Positions 35,326 to 46,900 are shown, numbered from the stretch's first letter. The stretch: 64,000 bases of DNA from Anatilimnocola aggregata (GCF_007747655.1 NZ_CP036274.1:248001-312000); one strand, 5' to 3'. Notes: generated from the sequence alone by a model not told the origin. Numbers and translations: made by a program.

Positions 35326-35653
35326 TGACTGTCCTCGTTTGAGCTTATCAGCATCGAACATCCCACAAAGTGGGCTTTAGGCCAAATAGTGTAGCAGTAA
35401 AGGCAAAGGAGGGCATTTGCCAGCAAGCGGTAAAAACCCGATGTTCCAGAAGAAGGGCCGCGTGATGCAAGTCGCTGCTAGTTAGTTCGGGGGGCGTCCA
35501 TTTATCGCCCCAATTGTTGGACACCAACTGCAGAATTCCTCGGGAACGGCGCGAGTTCGTGTCCAAATAGGGGCTCGAAGTTGGACAAGTTGGTGGAGTT
35601 TTGATTCACGCGCACGAAGTTACGTTTGGGACTGCGAGTGACCAGCAGGTGGA

Positions 35654-37006
35654 CTACACCAGTTCACTAATGAGTCCGTCGGCTTCGCCACCTTGAAAAT
35701 TCTTCGGCGCGGGAACTTGCATCCGGTCGAACATGGTGGCCCAGAGGTTGCCGAGTCGCACGTCGTCTTTGACGATGTGCCCTTGGTGTTTGATGCCCAG
35801 CTTGGCCCCACCGGCGAGCATGGTGGGGAGGTGGTGATTGTGATGGGCGTTGATCGCACCGCCGCTGCTGCCGTAGGCGACTAGCGTGTGATCGAGCAGC
35901 GAGCCGTCCCCTTCTTTGATCCCCTTCAGCTTGCTCAGGAAGTACGACCATTCTTCCATGTACCAAATGTCGGCCTGCGTGAACCACTTGAGCTTGTCGG
36001 GGTCTTCGCCGTGGTGGGTCATCTCGTGGTAGTTGTAGGGATTGCCCATGTCGCGGTACGAGCCGGTGCCATCTTGCCCATCCATGCGTGCCAGGTAGGA
36101 GACGACGCGGGTGCTGTCGGTTTGTAGTGCGAGGGCGATGGTATCGAACATCAGCCGTTGATAGCGGCGATACTCGAGGCCGGCCTTGTCGGGGTCGAGG
36201 CCTTGTTCTTTGCCGAAGTCGAGCGAGGCGACATTGGGCTTGGGGCGGCGGAGCCACTCTTTCTCGTCCTGCATGCGGCGTTCGAGGTCGCGAATGCCGG
36301 TGAGGTATTCTTCGAGCTTATGTTGATCGTCGCTACCGAGCGTGGTGCTCAGGCGGCGCGCCTCTTCGCGCAGCGAATCGAGCACGCTGGTGCGGCGAAT
36401 GAACTCGGCTTCGCGCTGGGCAATGGTATCGGCCGTGTCGGGGCGGAAGAGTTGATCGAAGAGAATGTGCGGCCGGTTCTCGCACGGCAGCGGTGTGCCC
36501 GCTGAGGTCCAGGAGAGCGTTTGATCTTGATTGCCGCCGAAGCCGGTGCCGCGGCGAATGCCGAGGATGAGCGAAGGAAAGCGCGTCTCGCGCCCGACAG
36601 CTTCAGCCAGTTCCTGATCGCACGAGACGCGGAACTTGGCACCGGCGCTGCGGGTGTTGGTGCCGGTGAGAAACGTGCGATCGCCCGTGTGGCCGCCCGA
36701 ATGCGTGAGCTTGAGCCCCGAGATGACGGTGAAGTCCTGCTTGTGAGCCGCCAGCGGTTTAAGGATGGGGGTCAGTTCGTAATCGCGTCCCGTTTGGGCG
36801 GGAGTGAAGTCGCGGCCATTGATACCCAGGCCAAAGAAGCAAAATACCGAGCGCTTCGGCCGTTCGTTCTCGGCGATGGTGCCGGCGTGCGTGAGCGAAC
36901 TGGAGGTGCGGCTCATGATATCGAGCCACGGGAGTGCCAGCGTGATGCCGGCACCTTGCAGGAAAGTGCGGCGCGGCAGCGACGGTCGCTGAAGTTTGAT
37001 ATGCAC
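35654..37006 (-). CDS. DUF1552 protein, Tat-exported
   Basis: The 450-residue product from GTG 37006 (GGAG upstream) has a Tat-type leader (LPRRTFLQGAGITLALPWLDIMS) and the DUF1552 domain: PKRSVFCFFGLGINGRDFTP, SGLKLTHSGGHTGDRTFLTG, QELAEAVGRETRFPSLILGI and the C-terminal GSSGGAINAHHNHHLPTMLAGGAKLG. It directly follows, and is co-directional with, the DUF1592 gene 25 bp away; such pairs are standard in planctomycetes. An ATG at 37063 would extend the protein into the upstream gene. Function is not established. Confidence 0.9.
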   Translation of the reverse strand: MHIKLQRPSLPRRTFLQGAGITLALPWLDIMSRTSSSLTHAGTIAENERPKRSVFCFFGLGINGRDFTPAQTGRDYELTPILKPLAAHKQDFTVISGLKLTHSGGHTGDRTFLTGTNTRSAGAKFRVSCDQELAEAVGRETRFPSLILGIRRGTGFGGNQDQTLSWTSAGTPLPCENRPHILFDQLFRPDTADTIAQREAEFIRRTSVLDSLREEARRLSTTLGSDDQHKLEEYLTGIRDLERRMQDEKEWLRRPKPNVASLDFGKEQGLDPDKAGLEYRRYQRLMFDTIALALQTDSTRVVSYLARMDGQDGTGSYRDMGNPYNYHEMTHHGEDPDKLKWFTQADIWYMEEWSYFLSKLKGIKEGDGSLLDHTLVAYGSSGGAINAHHNHHLPTMLAGGAKLGIKHQGHIVKDDVRLGNLWATMFDRMQVPAPKNFQGGEADGLISELV

Positions 37007-37031
37007 GGGAAATACTCCAGGGAGTGTCGGA

Positions 37032-39668
37032 TTATTTGGTGAGGAAGGGCTCGCTGCGGACAATCTCTTGCAGCAGCCGATGAATGCGGTAGTCGTCTTG
37101 TTTGAGCGCGGCCGTCAGTGAATCAACCACTTCGTGATCGGTATAACCGACCGGCCGCCCCAGGGCATAGGTCAACATCTTCACGGTGAAGGCGCGGGCA
37201 AAGCGATCTTGTTGTTGCAGCAAGATTGCCTTGTATTCTTCGAGTGTTGTAAATTTGGCTCCACTGACCAGTTCACCGCTGACATCCAAGAGCGGAGCAT
37301 CGCGCCCGCGAAAGCCTTCGCCGTTGAAGCGCTCGCGCCACTTGCCGATTGCGTCGTAGTTCTCGAGCGCCAGGCCATAAGGATCGAGCTTGGCATGGCA
37401 CGAAGCGCAGACGGCATCGGTCCGGTGCAAGTCGAGCCGTTGGCGGACGGTCAAATTCTTGCCGGCGGTGTTGGGTTGAATCTCACCCGCATTCGGCGGT
37501 GGGCTGTTGGGCGGGTCGTTGAACAACTCGCGCAGCACCCACGAACCGCGCCGCATGGGGAGCGTGCGGGTGCCATCGGCCAGATAGGTCATCAGCCCCG
37601 CCATGCCGAGCACGCCGCCGCGGTGATGCTCGGGCTTGATCGCTACACGACGGAACTCGGAACCGGCGACGTCGTCAATGCCGTAGTGCCTGGCGAGTCG
37701 GTCGTTGATTACCAGAAAGTCGCTGTCGATGAAGTTGGTGATCGGCAGATTGTGGGCAAGAACCTCGGCAAAGAAGGCCAGTGGTTCCTGCTCGGCGGCC
37801 GACTTGAGCGGGCTGTCGTAATCTCGATATTCGGCTGCCGGCTGGACCGATCCATACTCGCGAACCGATAGCCATTGGCCGCCGAAGTTCCGCACGAACT
37901 GCTCTGCCTTCGGATCGGCCAGCAGCCGCTGCAATTGAGCCTGAACCACTGCTGGTTCGCGCAATTTGCCTTGGGCAGCTAACGCCAATAACGGCTCGTC
38001 GGGCATCGAACTCCAGACGAAGTAAGACAACCGCGAGGCCAGTTCGTAATCGTTCAAAGGGCGGCGCGTGGTTTCGCCAGCCGACGGTTCGTGAATGAAC
38101 AGGAAACTGGGCGAGCAGAGGACGCGCTGCAGGCCCACGCGCATCGCTGCGGCGAAGGGCAACTTGCTGGTTGACTGAGCATCTTCGACCACGTCGACCA
38201 CGGCTTCAACTTCCGCGGCTGTCACCGGCCGGCGATAAGCCCGAGGCAGAAAGCGAGTAAAGATCTCGCGGGCATACGCGGCATCTTGTCGCTCGTCCCC
38301 CGCAAAGAACAGTTGCTTGTGGCTGGCCGGGGGCCACTCTTTTTGCACGGGGCCGGTGATTTCGATCGACTCGAGCAGCAGGCGCGGCAGTTTGTCGATG
38401 TCCATTTCCGGGTTGTAGATGTTGGCCGGCCCGGTCCAGGCATTCAGTTTTTGTTCGAGTTCGCTGCGCTGTTGCTTGAGTTCATCGAGTTCGCTCTGCG
38501 GCGCGCGACGAGCGGCTGCCTGTTCGGTTTTGCCGCGCAGGCCGGTCCATTGCGACACCAGCTTCATGTAGTTCGGCTCGCGAATGACCGCCTTATCGTT
38601 ATGGTTCCAGAGCAAGCGAAAGACCTGCGGTCCCTTCACTTCGCCATTCACGGGCCCGCGCAAGAACAGCACGACCTCGGTTACTCCGGAGGGATCGACC
38701 GGCACTTCCTTCTCGACAAAGATGGGGGAATCGGTCGCGTAAAGCAGGCGAAATTTGTTCTGCTCGGTTCGGCCGCGGTTGTCCATCTTGGCGTTGATGC
38801 GAAACCGATAGTAGCCGTCCTGCGTTACCACTTTGCTGATGGCGAAATGCTCAATTGCGCCCCAGCCGTCGTATTCGCGCTTGTAGGTTGGGCCGCCCTG
38901 TATGATCTCGATGTGATCGGCATGTACGAAGCGATCCTTGGCTCCGCGTGGAATAGTGTGCGCGAAGGCGGGAAAGACTTCGACCATCTCGGGCGGTGGT
39001 CGCTTGTGTTCGAACTCGAACCGGTTGACCAGACTGTTTTCTTTGGGGGGAGCAGTCACGATCGCCCGCGCGACGATCTTTTCGGCGACGCCTAGGCTGC
39101 GTTCGATTTGGGTCTGGTCGAAGAAGAGGGCTACGCCTAAGCGGTCGAAGCCTTCGGCCTGACCATCGCTGGGAAGGTCTTCGATGAGCGGGCGGACAAT
39201 TTTATCGTCGAGCAACAGCAGGTCGCGCACGGTGTTGGCATATTCATCGCGATTGAGTCGCCGCAGCGGAATGCGCCCCCCCGCTTTCTTCGCCGCCAGG
39301 TCGACTTGCCGCAGTTGCTCGTTCACCCAAGTCACAAACGCGGCTGTTTCCTGCGCGCTGGGCTGCGGGCTCTCTTTGGGTGGCATTTCGCCGACGTTCA
39401 CCCGGTCGATCAGTTCCTTCCAATGATCAGCCACCGAAGCAGCCGAAAAATCGGTCCCGATGAGATCGATCCGGTAGCCAGCCTTGGCCGCGGTGCCGTG
39501 ACAGTTCAGGCAGTACTGCTTGATGAAAGGCTGAGCGACGTCGTCGTATCCCCGGGGCGCGGCGACGGCCTGTTTTGCTGAGGGTTGTTGGGCAGCGGCA
39601 ATATCCACTGCAGCCAAACAGAGGCTTAGCCAGCAGCAGACGGACAATGCCCGGATCGAGAGAGGCAT
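37032..39668 (-). CDS. DUF1592 family cytochrome-type exported protein (DUF1587/1592/1588/1585)
   Basis: The 878-residue protein has a signal peptide (LSVCCWLSLCLAAVDIAAAQ) and CLNCHGTAAKAGYRIDL as the N-terminal heme site. The DUF1587 segment is RIPLRRLNRDEYANTVRDLLLLD, then DUF1595/1592 (FLPRAYRRPVTAAEVEAVVD, LNDYELASRLSYFVWSSMPDEPLL), DUF1588 (RRGSWVLRELFNDPPNSPPPN, CASCHAKLDPYGLALENYDAIGKWR with a second heme site) and the DUF1585 C-terminus (FTVKMLTYALGRPVGYTDHEVVDSL). It is full length for the family and forms a unit with the DUF1552 gene. Confidence 0.93.
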   Translation of the reverse strand: MPLSIRALSVCCWLSLCLAAVDIAAAQQPSAKQAVAAPRGYDDVAQPFIKQYCLNCHGTAAKAGYRIDLIGTDFSAASVADHWKELIDRVNVGEMPPKESPQPSAQETAAFVTWVNEQLRQVDLAAKKAGGRIPLRRLNRDEYANTVRDLLLLDDKIVRPLIEDLPSDGQAEGFDRLGVALFFDQTQIERSLGVAEKIVARAIVTAPPKENSLVNRFEFEHKRPPPEMVEVFPAFAHTIPRGAKDRFVHADHIEIIQGGPTYKREYDGWGAIEHFAISKVVTQDGYYRFRINAKMDNRGRTEQNKFRLLYATDSPIFVEKEVPVDPSGVTEVVLFLRGPVNGEVKGPQVFRLLWNHNDKAVIREPNYMKLVSQWTGLRGKTEQAAARRAPQSELDELKQQRSELEQKLNAWTGPANIYNPEMDIDKLPRLLLESIEITGPVQKEWPPASHKQLFFAGDERQDAAYAREIFTRFLPRAYRRPVTAAEVEAVVDVVEDAQSTSKLPFAAAMRVGLQRVLCSPSFLFIHEPSAGETTRRPLNDYELASRLSYFVWSSMPDEPLLALAAQGKLREPAVVQAQLQRLLADPKAEQFVRNFGGQWLSVREYGSVQPAAEYRDYDSPLKSAAEQEPLAFFAEVLAHNLPITNFIDSDFLVINDRLARHYGIDDVAGSEFRRVAIKPEHHRGGVLGMAGLMTYLADGTRTLPMRRGSWVLRELFNDPPNSPPPNAGEIQPNTAGKNLTVRQRLDLHRTDAVCASCHAKLDPYGLALENYDAIGKWRERFNGEGFRGRDAPLLDVSGELVSGAKFTTLEEYKAILLQQQDRFARAFTVKMLTYALGRPVGYTDHEVVDSLTAALKQDDYRIHRLLQEIVRSEPFLTK

Positions 39669-39815
39669 GGTAGACAGCTCGTTACAGGTGATAAAACCGC
39701 TCTGTCGCTCAATTTAGCTCACATGGGCCGGCTTTGATATCAAAAACCCATTGCTGGCGGCTTCCCGAAATGGCAAATGGATTGGAACGGAGTTTGCGTT
39801 AGGAGGTGCTTGGCG

Positions 39816-39834
39816 CGAGAATCTGTCATTCTCG
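39816..39834. promoter_or_regulatory. Inverted repeat upstream of clpB
   Basis: CGAGAAT and ATTCTCG surround CTGTC about 45 bp before the clpB start. It is not a CIRCE (GAGTGCTAA) element. It is a candidate operator only; the stem is short and the location is the main reason to list it. Confidence 0.3.
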
Positions 39835-39878
39835 ACGCACTTGTCTCCCGCTCCTGCCTTCTCTCTTCAAAAAACTAT

Positions 39879-42539
<2,661 letters not shown>

Positions 42540-42687
42540 GCAAGTTGGTCGTATCGCAGCCCGATGCCTTGCTTCGGGCCACATAGAGACGTGCTCATGC
42601 GAACCCGACCGAGCCTTTGAATAAGTTTCCGCTTAGTGGTTAGGACGGCAAGCGGCAGCTTATACTGAAGCGAGAATGGGGATCGCT

Positions 42688-42921
42688 ATGAAGACCGCTG
42701 AAGTGATCGAGTTACAGGGGATGCAGGCCGTCAAGTTGCCCGAGGAATTTCGTTTTGACGGATCGAGCGTATCGATTCGCAGGGCGGGAGAAGCGGTAAT
42801 TCTCGAGCCGATGAAGCCTGCAACTTGGCCTGCCAATTTTTTGGAATCCATTCATGTTGACGATCCGGCATTCGTCCGTCCTGAGCAAGGACAGACACCA
42901 CCAGCCCCCAACTTGAGTTGA
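42688..42921 (+). CDS. vapB: VapB-type antitoxin (AbrB fold)
   Basis: The 77-residue protein (ATG 42688 with GGGGA upstream; ATG 42676 adds four residues) starts KTAEVIELQGMQAVKLPEEFRFDGSSVSIRRAGEAVILEP, a swapped-hairpin AbrB/SpoVT DNA-binding domain. The C-terminal part should wrap around the toxin. It lies 10 bp upstream of a PIN-domain toxin gene and is therefore the antitoxin and likely autorepressor of the pair. Confidence 0.9.
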   Translation: MKTAEVIELQGMQAVKLPEEFRFDGSSVSIRRAGEAVILEPMKPATWPANFLESIHVDDPAFVRPEQGQTPPAPNLS

Positions 42922-42931
42922 CTTCGATCCC

Positions 42932-43339
42932 GTGCAGTATTTGCTCGACACCAATACGTGCATTGCGGCCATGCGGAATCATCCGCTGGTGGCGAGACGA
43001 TTGCTGGCCCTGAACCCTGGCGACTGCGGGATATCGACCATCACTGCATATGAGTTATTCACTGGCGTCGAAAAGTGTGCGGATCCAACACAAGAGCGTC
43101 GTAAGGTAGAGCTATTTTTGCAGATGGTGAGCTTACTCCCATTTGACTCAATTGCGGCGGTAGAGGCAGCCCGAATCCGAGCAGCGCTTGAGAAGCTTGG
43201 ACATACCATTGGACCTTACGATCTGTTGCTCGCAGGACACGCCTTGTCGTTGCGACTTATCCTGGCCACTAACAACACCGGGGAGTTTTTACGAGTCAGA
43301 GGATTGACTGTGGAAGATTGGCAATGCCCGGCACCTTAG
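42932..43339 (+). CDS. vapC: VapC-type PIN-domain toxin
   Basis: The 135-residue protein from GTG 42932 begins QYLLDTNTCIAAMRNHP (acidic residue D6). Further PIN acidic positions appear in TAYELFTGVEK and GPYDLLLAGHAL, with ATNNTGEFLRV at the end. PIN toxins are Mg-dependent RNases, usually cutting tRNA or rRNA. Together with vapB it forms a compact type II module. Confidence 0.9.
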   Translation: MQYLLDTNTCIAAMRNHPLVARRLLALNPGDCGISTITAYELFTGVEKCADPTQERRKVELFLQMVSLLPFDSIAAVEAARIRAALEKLGHTIGPYDLLLAGHALSLRLILATNNTGEFLRVRGLTVEDWQCPAP

Positions 43340-43368
43340 CTCGCCCAATACTTTTCCACTAACTTCTC

Positions 43369-45198
43369 CTACGGCTTTAGCATCTTGGCGAGCGCCGCGC
43401 GTTGTTCGTCGGTCATTGGCTTGACGTCGATCTTCACGTTGGGGAGTTCTTTCTTCAGCTGTTCGACTTCGGCGTCAGCGATGTCAACGCGCTCGAGCGT
43501 GAGGAGCTTTAAGTTGGGGAGCCCTTTCAACTGAGCGAGCGCGGTACCCGACAGGCGTGCTTCGTCGAGCCAGAGACTCTCGAGTGAAGTGAGCTGTGCA
43601 ATCACTTGGATGGTGTCGTCGGTCAAGCTCGGCGGGTTCGGTTGGCCGTTGTATTGCCGCAACCGCTGACCCAGTCGCAGCTCTTTCAGGTTTGTGAGCT
43701 TCAGCAGGTGCTGATTGCCCGCTTCGGTTTGAAACGTGTGCCAGGTGCGAAAGGCCTTCAGTTGCGTCAGTTTGCCGACCGCGGCCATCCCTTGATCGTT
43801 GAAGGGCGTACCAGCGATGGTCAACTTTTCGAGATTGGGCAACCCCGCCAACTGCACGAGTCCCGTGCCGACGAATTCCTTGCTCCCCCACGAAGGATGA
43901 AAGAAGCTCAGCGACTTCAGGCTCTTCATTTCTGCGAGCGGGCCGAAGCCAGCGTCGGTCACTTGCATGCCGTCGGTGCTCACGTCTTCCAGCTTGGTGA
44001 GCTTCTTCAAGAGCGGGAGGGTCTCGTTGTTCAAGCCTTTGCAGCTGCCATAGAGGGTGAGCTTTTTCAGCTCAGGTTGATTGGCAATAAGTTCAAACTC
44101 CGCAGCACCTAGCTTGGAGCAGTCTTTGAAGCTGATCTGCGATATCTGATCGCCAGCCTTCGTCACTTGGGCACCGAGGGCGGTCAGTTGTTGTTCGGCA
44201 GCTTCGTCGGCACCACACTCCGGCTTGGGGTCTGCTTTCGCGAAGACGTGTTCCACCGCAGCGAGCAGGTCGAGACGGCGGAAGGTGAGCTTCGTCGCCG
44301 GATCGTCCACTTCTTTGCCCGTCCGCTGCAGGATGGCGAGCATGGCAGCAGGCAGATTCTCACCGTCTGGCTTCCAGTCGTACTTAGCCTTCTCGATCGC
44401 TTCGCGGAGGATCATCACACTGCCGCAGCAGATTGCGTTCGAGGAACTGGTGGCCGCGGCGGGGACAACAAGATCGACCTTGGCATGACGATCTAAGTAA
44501 ACTTTGTCTTCGGCCACGCGAACCGCACCGATGGCGAAGCAGTTGGGCTGCGAAGCGGGCCACGAGATGCCGTTGGTGAAGTTATGGTTGCCGGTCGGAG
44601 CACTCACCCAAACGCCAGCCGCACGGAGTTTGGCCAGCTTGTCGTCGATGTCGGTGGCGACTGGTTCGGCATGGGCCAGGTCATCGACGGGGGCGAGATT
44701 CACCGTGGTGATGTTGTACTTGGCATGATTTTCGAGCACCCATTGCAGCGCCTTGGCCAGCGATGCGCCGTCGGCCACTTTGCAATGGCAGCATTCCAGC
44801 CCACGAATGACAGCCAGTTGATTGTTAAATGCCACGCCACGCTTACCGTCGTAGTTTACCGACGACGGAATGCCAATCGTCGAGCCGTGATAGCCGCGCC
44901 CTTCGTGCTGCGGGTTGTCGTCGCCGTCGACACTGTCGTAAGTGACCAGCACCTTGGGCACTCCATCGGTCTTGGCTTGCCACTGCGGCATCGCCAGTTT
45001 GCAGCCGTCATCGACCAGAGCCAAAGTCTGTCCCTTGCCGAACGTCAGCTGGCCATCGTATTTCTGCCAGACGTCGAGAATTCGCGTGGTCGCGAACTCC
45101 TTCGGGTTCGTCGGTTCAGCTGCGAACATAGACAGCGGCAGCAGCATGCAGGCCGAAACGGCGAAGCCACGAGAGACAGACCACCAGGCAGTGCGCAT
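43369..45198 (-). CDS. Subtilase-like protease fused to leucine-rich repeats
   Basis: The 609-residue exported protein (signal ending AAEPTNPK) has a subtilisin-like N-terminal half. LALVDDGCK holds the catalytic Asp (D63), YHGSTIGIPSS the His (H104), SAPTGNHNF the oxyanion Asn, and ATSSSNAICCGSVMILREA the Ser region. All differ from textbook subtilase motifs, so activity is uncertain. The C-terminal half has tandem LRRs (LKKLTLYGSCKGLNNETLPLLKKLTKLEDV, LPNLEKLTIAGTPFNDQGMAAVGKL, and others). The fusion probably gives a substrate- or surface-binding region. Confidence 0.78.
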   Translation of the reverse strand: MRTAWWSVSRGFAVSACMLLPLSMFAAEPTNPKEFATTRILDVWQKYDGQLTFGKGQTLALVDDGCKLAMPQWQAKTDGVPKVLVTYDSVDGDDNPQHEGRGYHGSTIGIPSSVNYDGKRGVAFNNQLAVIRGLECCHCKVADGASLAKALQWVLENHAKYNITTVNLAPVDDLAHAEPVATDIDDKLAKLRAAGVWVSAPTGNHNFTNGISWPASQPNCFAIGAVRVAEDKVYLDRHAKVDLVVPAAATSSSNAICCGSVMILREAIEKAKYDWKPDGENLPAAMLAILQRTGKEVDDPATKLTFRRLDLLAAVEHVFAKADPKPECGADEAAEQQLTALGAQVTKAGDQISQISFKDCSKLGAAEFELIANQPELKKLTLYGSCKGLNNETLPLLKKLTKLEDVSTDGMQVTDAGFGPLAEMKSLKSLSFFHPSWGSKEFVGTGLVQLAGLPNLEKLTIAGTPFNDQGMAAVGKLTQLKAFRTWHTFQTEAGNQHLLKLTNLKELRLGQRLRQYNGQPNPPSLTDDTIQVIAQLTSLESLWLDEARLSGTALAQLKGLPNLKLLTLERVDIADAEVEQLKKELPNVKIDVKPMTDEQRAALAKMLKP

Positions 45199-45308
45199 CA
45201 GAAAATTCCCGCGAGTGTGCTATCCGAACGGATGAAGCAGTTCGCAGGTAGTTTCACTCACCCGAGTGCGCTCGGCAAGTTGGTGGCTCAGAAGAGTGGA
45301 GCGTTTCG

Positions 45309-45749
45309 CTAGGCTGATTTTCGCAGCAAGCTATGCATGGGCTGACCGATGGCAAGCGCTACGGGCTGCTCGTCGGTGGTGATTACCTGGCGGCCGAGGC
45401 GACGGTCGAGATTCACGACCAGCGGCGCTTTCAGATTCACCGTCAGTGACGGCCCGTCTTTGCTGACAATCGACAGCACAAACGCCTGGTCGAACTGCGC
45501 CAGTTCCAGCGGCTGCAGTTGGGTGCGAGCGACCCGCACTTGATAGCCGGCCACAAACCGTCGCGGACTGACCACGGGCAGGGCCACTTCGGTGCGCGAG
45601 ACACACTGCAACCAACCGAGCGAGTCGTTCTCGCCGTCGCTCAGCAGCACCCAGTGCCGGCAGTCCTCAAAGGCAATCAGCCCGTGAGGAAACAGCAGAA
45701 TATCGTCTGCCTCGAGGTGTACCGTACCGAAGCGAGTCGTCTGGATTTG
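45309..45749 (-). CDS. fliW: FliW-like flagellar assembly factor
   Basis: The 146-residue product from ATG 45749 starts MQIQTTRFGTVHLEADDILLFPHGLIAFEDCRHWVLL, typical FliW, and continues DSLGWLQCVSRTEVALPVVSP, DQAFVLSIVSKDGPSLTVNLKAPLVVNLDRRLGRQVI. FliW binds CsrA and flagellin to set flagellin translation. The usual csrA neighbour is absent here. A longer frame from 45779 exists. Confidence 0.9.
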   Translation of the reverse strand, partial: QIQTTRFGTVHLEADDILLFPHGLIAFEDCRHWVLLSDGENDSLGWLQCVSRTEVALPVVSPRRFVAGYQVRVARTQLQPLELAQFDQAFVLSIVSKDGPSLTVNLKAPLVVNLDRRLGRQVITTDEQPVALAIGQPMHSLLRKSA

Positions 45750-45924
45750 CATGGCAGCTACGCGCCTGTACAGGCCCATCGAGAAAAGAACCAGCTATCA
45801 CAGCCATGACATCTGTGCTGGCAGTGCGAGCCTAGTGTCATCCTTCGTATCATCGGCAGAAAGCAATCTTCAAAGCCAGAAAAATCGGTAGTTCTGGCGG
45901 CGGATGATGCGAGCGAACAGAGTT

Positions 45925-46161
45925 TTAGAAGAAAGCTACCTCGTCAGATTCGCAACTAATGCCGTGAGGCAGAAAAATGCCGTACACCTTTTTTTGCCCG
46001 TTTACAGTTACGACCAACTGGGCTTTGCTAGGAGCTGTGTTCTGCGGAGATTGTAGAACAAGAGTAGTGCGGCTAATTTGCCCTATCTGAAACCTCTGCC
46101 CATTCACAATTAGCTTGCCAGCAATATTGAGCTGAGGAACGTTCAAGTCCGAGCACTCCAT
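45925..46161 (-). CDS. Small hypothetical protein, AT-richer
   Basis: The 78-residue frame (NVPQLNIAGKLIVNGQRFQIGQISRTTLVLQSPQ) reads as beta-rich and has no signal peptide or recognised family. Its start codon overlaps the start of the kinase-like gene on the other strand (CATG). Composition is AT-richer than the neighbours. Real but unassigned; moderate doubt. Confidence 0.5.
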   Translation of the reverse strand: MECSDLNVPQLNIAGKLIVNGQRFQIGQISRTTLVLQSPQNTAPSKAQLVVTVNGQKKVYGIFLPHGISCESDEVAFF

Positions 46162-46669
46162 GATCCGCCTTGATTTGCAACGACGAGCTTATTTATACGC
46201 TAGACGCACCAAAATTTCAATTCCTGATCCGTTCCCGTTCGACGGAGGCGATGACGGTTCTGTCTGGTACTCGAATCGCAAAAGCATCGTTAAGTCGTTT
46301 CTTCGGGCAGACAATTATGCTCACGAGAAGGAGTGTTATCAGCGCATAAATGAATCGGGTTTCGGGAAGAAGATCTTGGAATTCAACGTGCCCGAGTTCT
46401 TGGGACATAGCGACCAACTCCGCGTAATCGAGATGGGAGTCGTTTTTCCGCCGTACCTTCTCGACTTCGGCAAGGCATACCTTAACGACCCTGAATGGCC
46501 GGAGCATGTCCTGCAAGAGTGGCACGAGCGAATGGAGGACTGGTGGGGAGAGGACGTAAGACGAGTGCGGTTGGCGTTAGCGGCACTTCGGAAATGCGGC
46601 ATCTGGTACTACGACGCAAAACCCGGGAACATCATGCTCTCCGATTGGGATCCGCAGATCGATGATTGA
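46160..46669 (+). CDS. Small protein-kinase-like protein
   Basis: The 169-residue protein carries KSIVKSFLRADNYAHEKECYQRI (a possible VAxK lysine and helix-C glutamate) and the catalytic-loop-like WYYDAKPGNIML, close to HxDxKPxN. It ends after SDWDPQIDD, where DFG would be, so it has a minimal kinase core with no C-lobe. It may be an active mini-kinase or a pseudokinase. The start overlaps the divergent gene. AT-rich. Confidence 0.65.
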   Translation: MIRLDLQRRAYLYARRTKISIPDPFPFDGGDDGSVWYSNRKSIVKSFLRADNYAHEKECYQRINESGFGKKILEFNVPEFLGHSDQLRVIEMGVVFPPYLLDFGKAYLNDPEWPEHVLQEWHERMEDWWGEDVRRVRLALAALRKCGIWYYDAKPGNIMLSDWDPQIDD

Positions 46670-46806
46670 GTGCCTCTCTCGTAACAACCGCGTCACGAAG
46701 ATTGCATTCCGCTGGGAATGCGTGAAACTGAGGGTGGGGTTCGTTCGTCTAGTTCGTAGGGCCACTGTCGTTGGCAAGCGAACGTGCGCAAGCCGCTAAA
46801 GGGGGG

Positions 46807-46900
46807 TGTTGATAAATGGGCCGGGTTTATCAACAGCAAAACGCGTGGCGCACGGGTTTAGCGCTAGGTAGTGTTGATGAATTGCGGTGATTTATCAACA
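46807..46900. repeat. TTTATCAACA/TGTTGATAAA inverted-repeat cluster (copy A)
   Basis: TGTTGATAAA occurs at 46807-46816, TTTATCAACA at 46826-46835 and 46891-46900, and the variant TGTTGATGAA at 46872-46881. The G-rich flank before the first unit (AAAGGGGGG) is shared, in reverse orientation, with the element at 60405. The core is one base from the DnaA-box consensus TTATCCACA but I do not claim an origin. Confidence 0.65.

Noticed and set aside
10177-39827. Shared 14-mer CGCGAGAATCTGTC at 10177 and 39814
   Set aside because: Many chance 14-mer pairs are expected in 64 kb, and the flanks do not match.
46807-46900. Interpretation of TTTATCAACA cluster as a replication origin
   Set aside because: The core differs from the DnaA consensus, and no dnaA, dnaN or origin genes are in the window.
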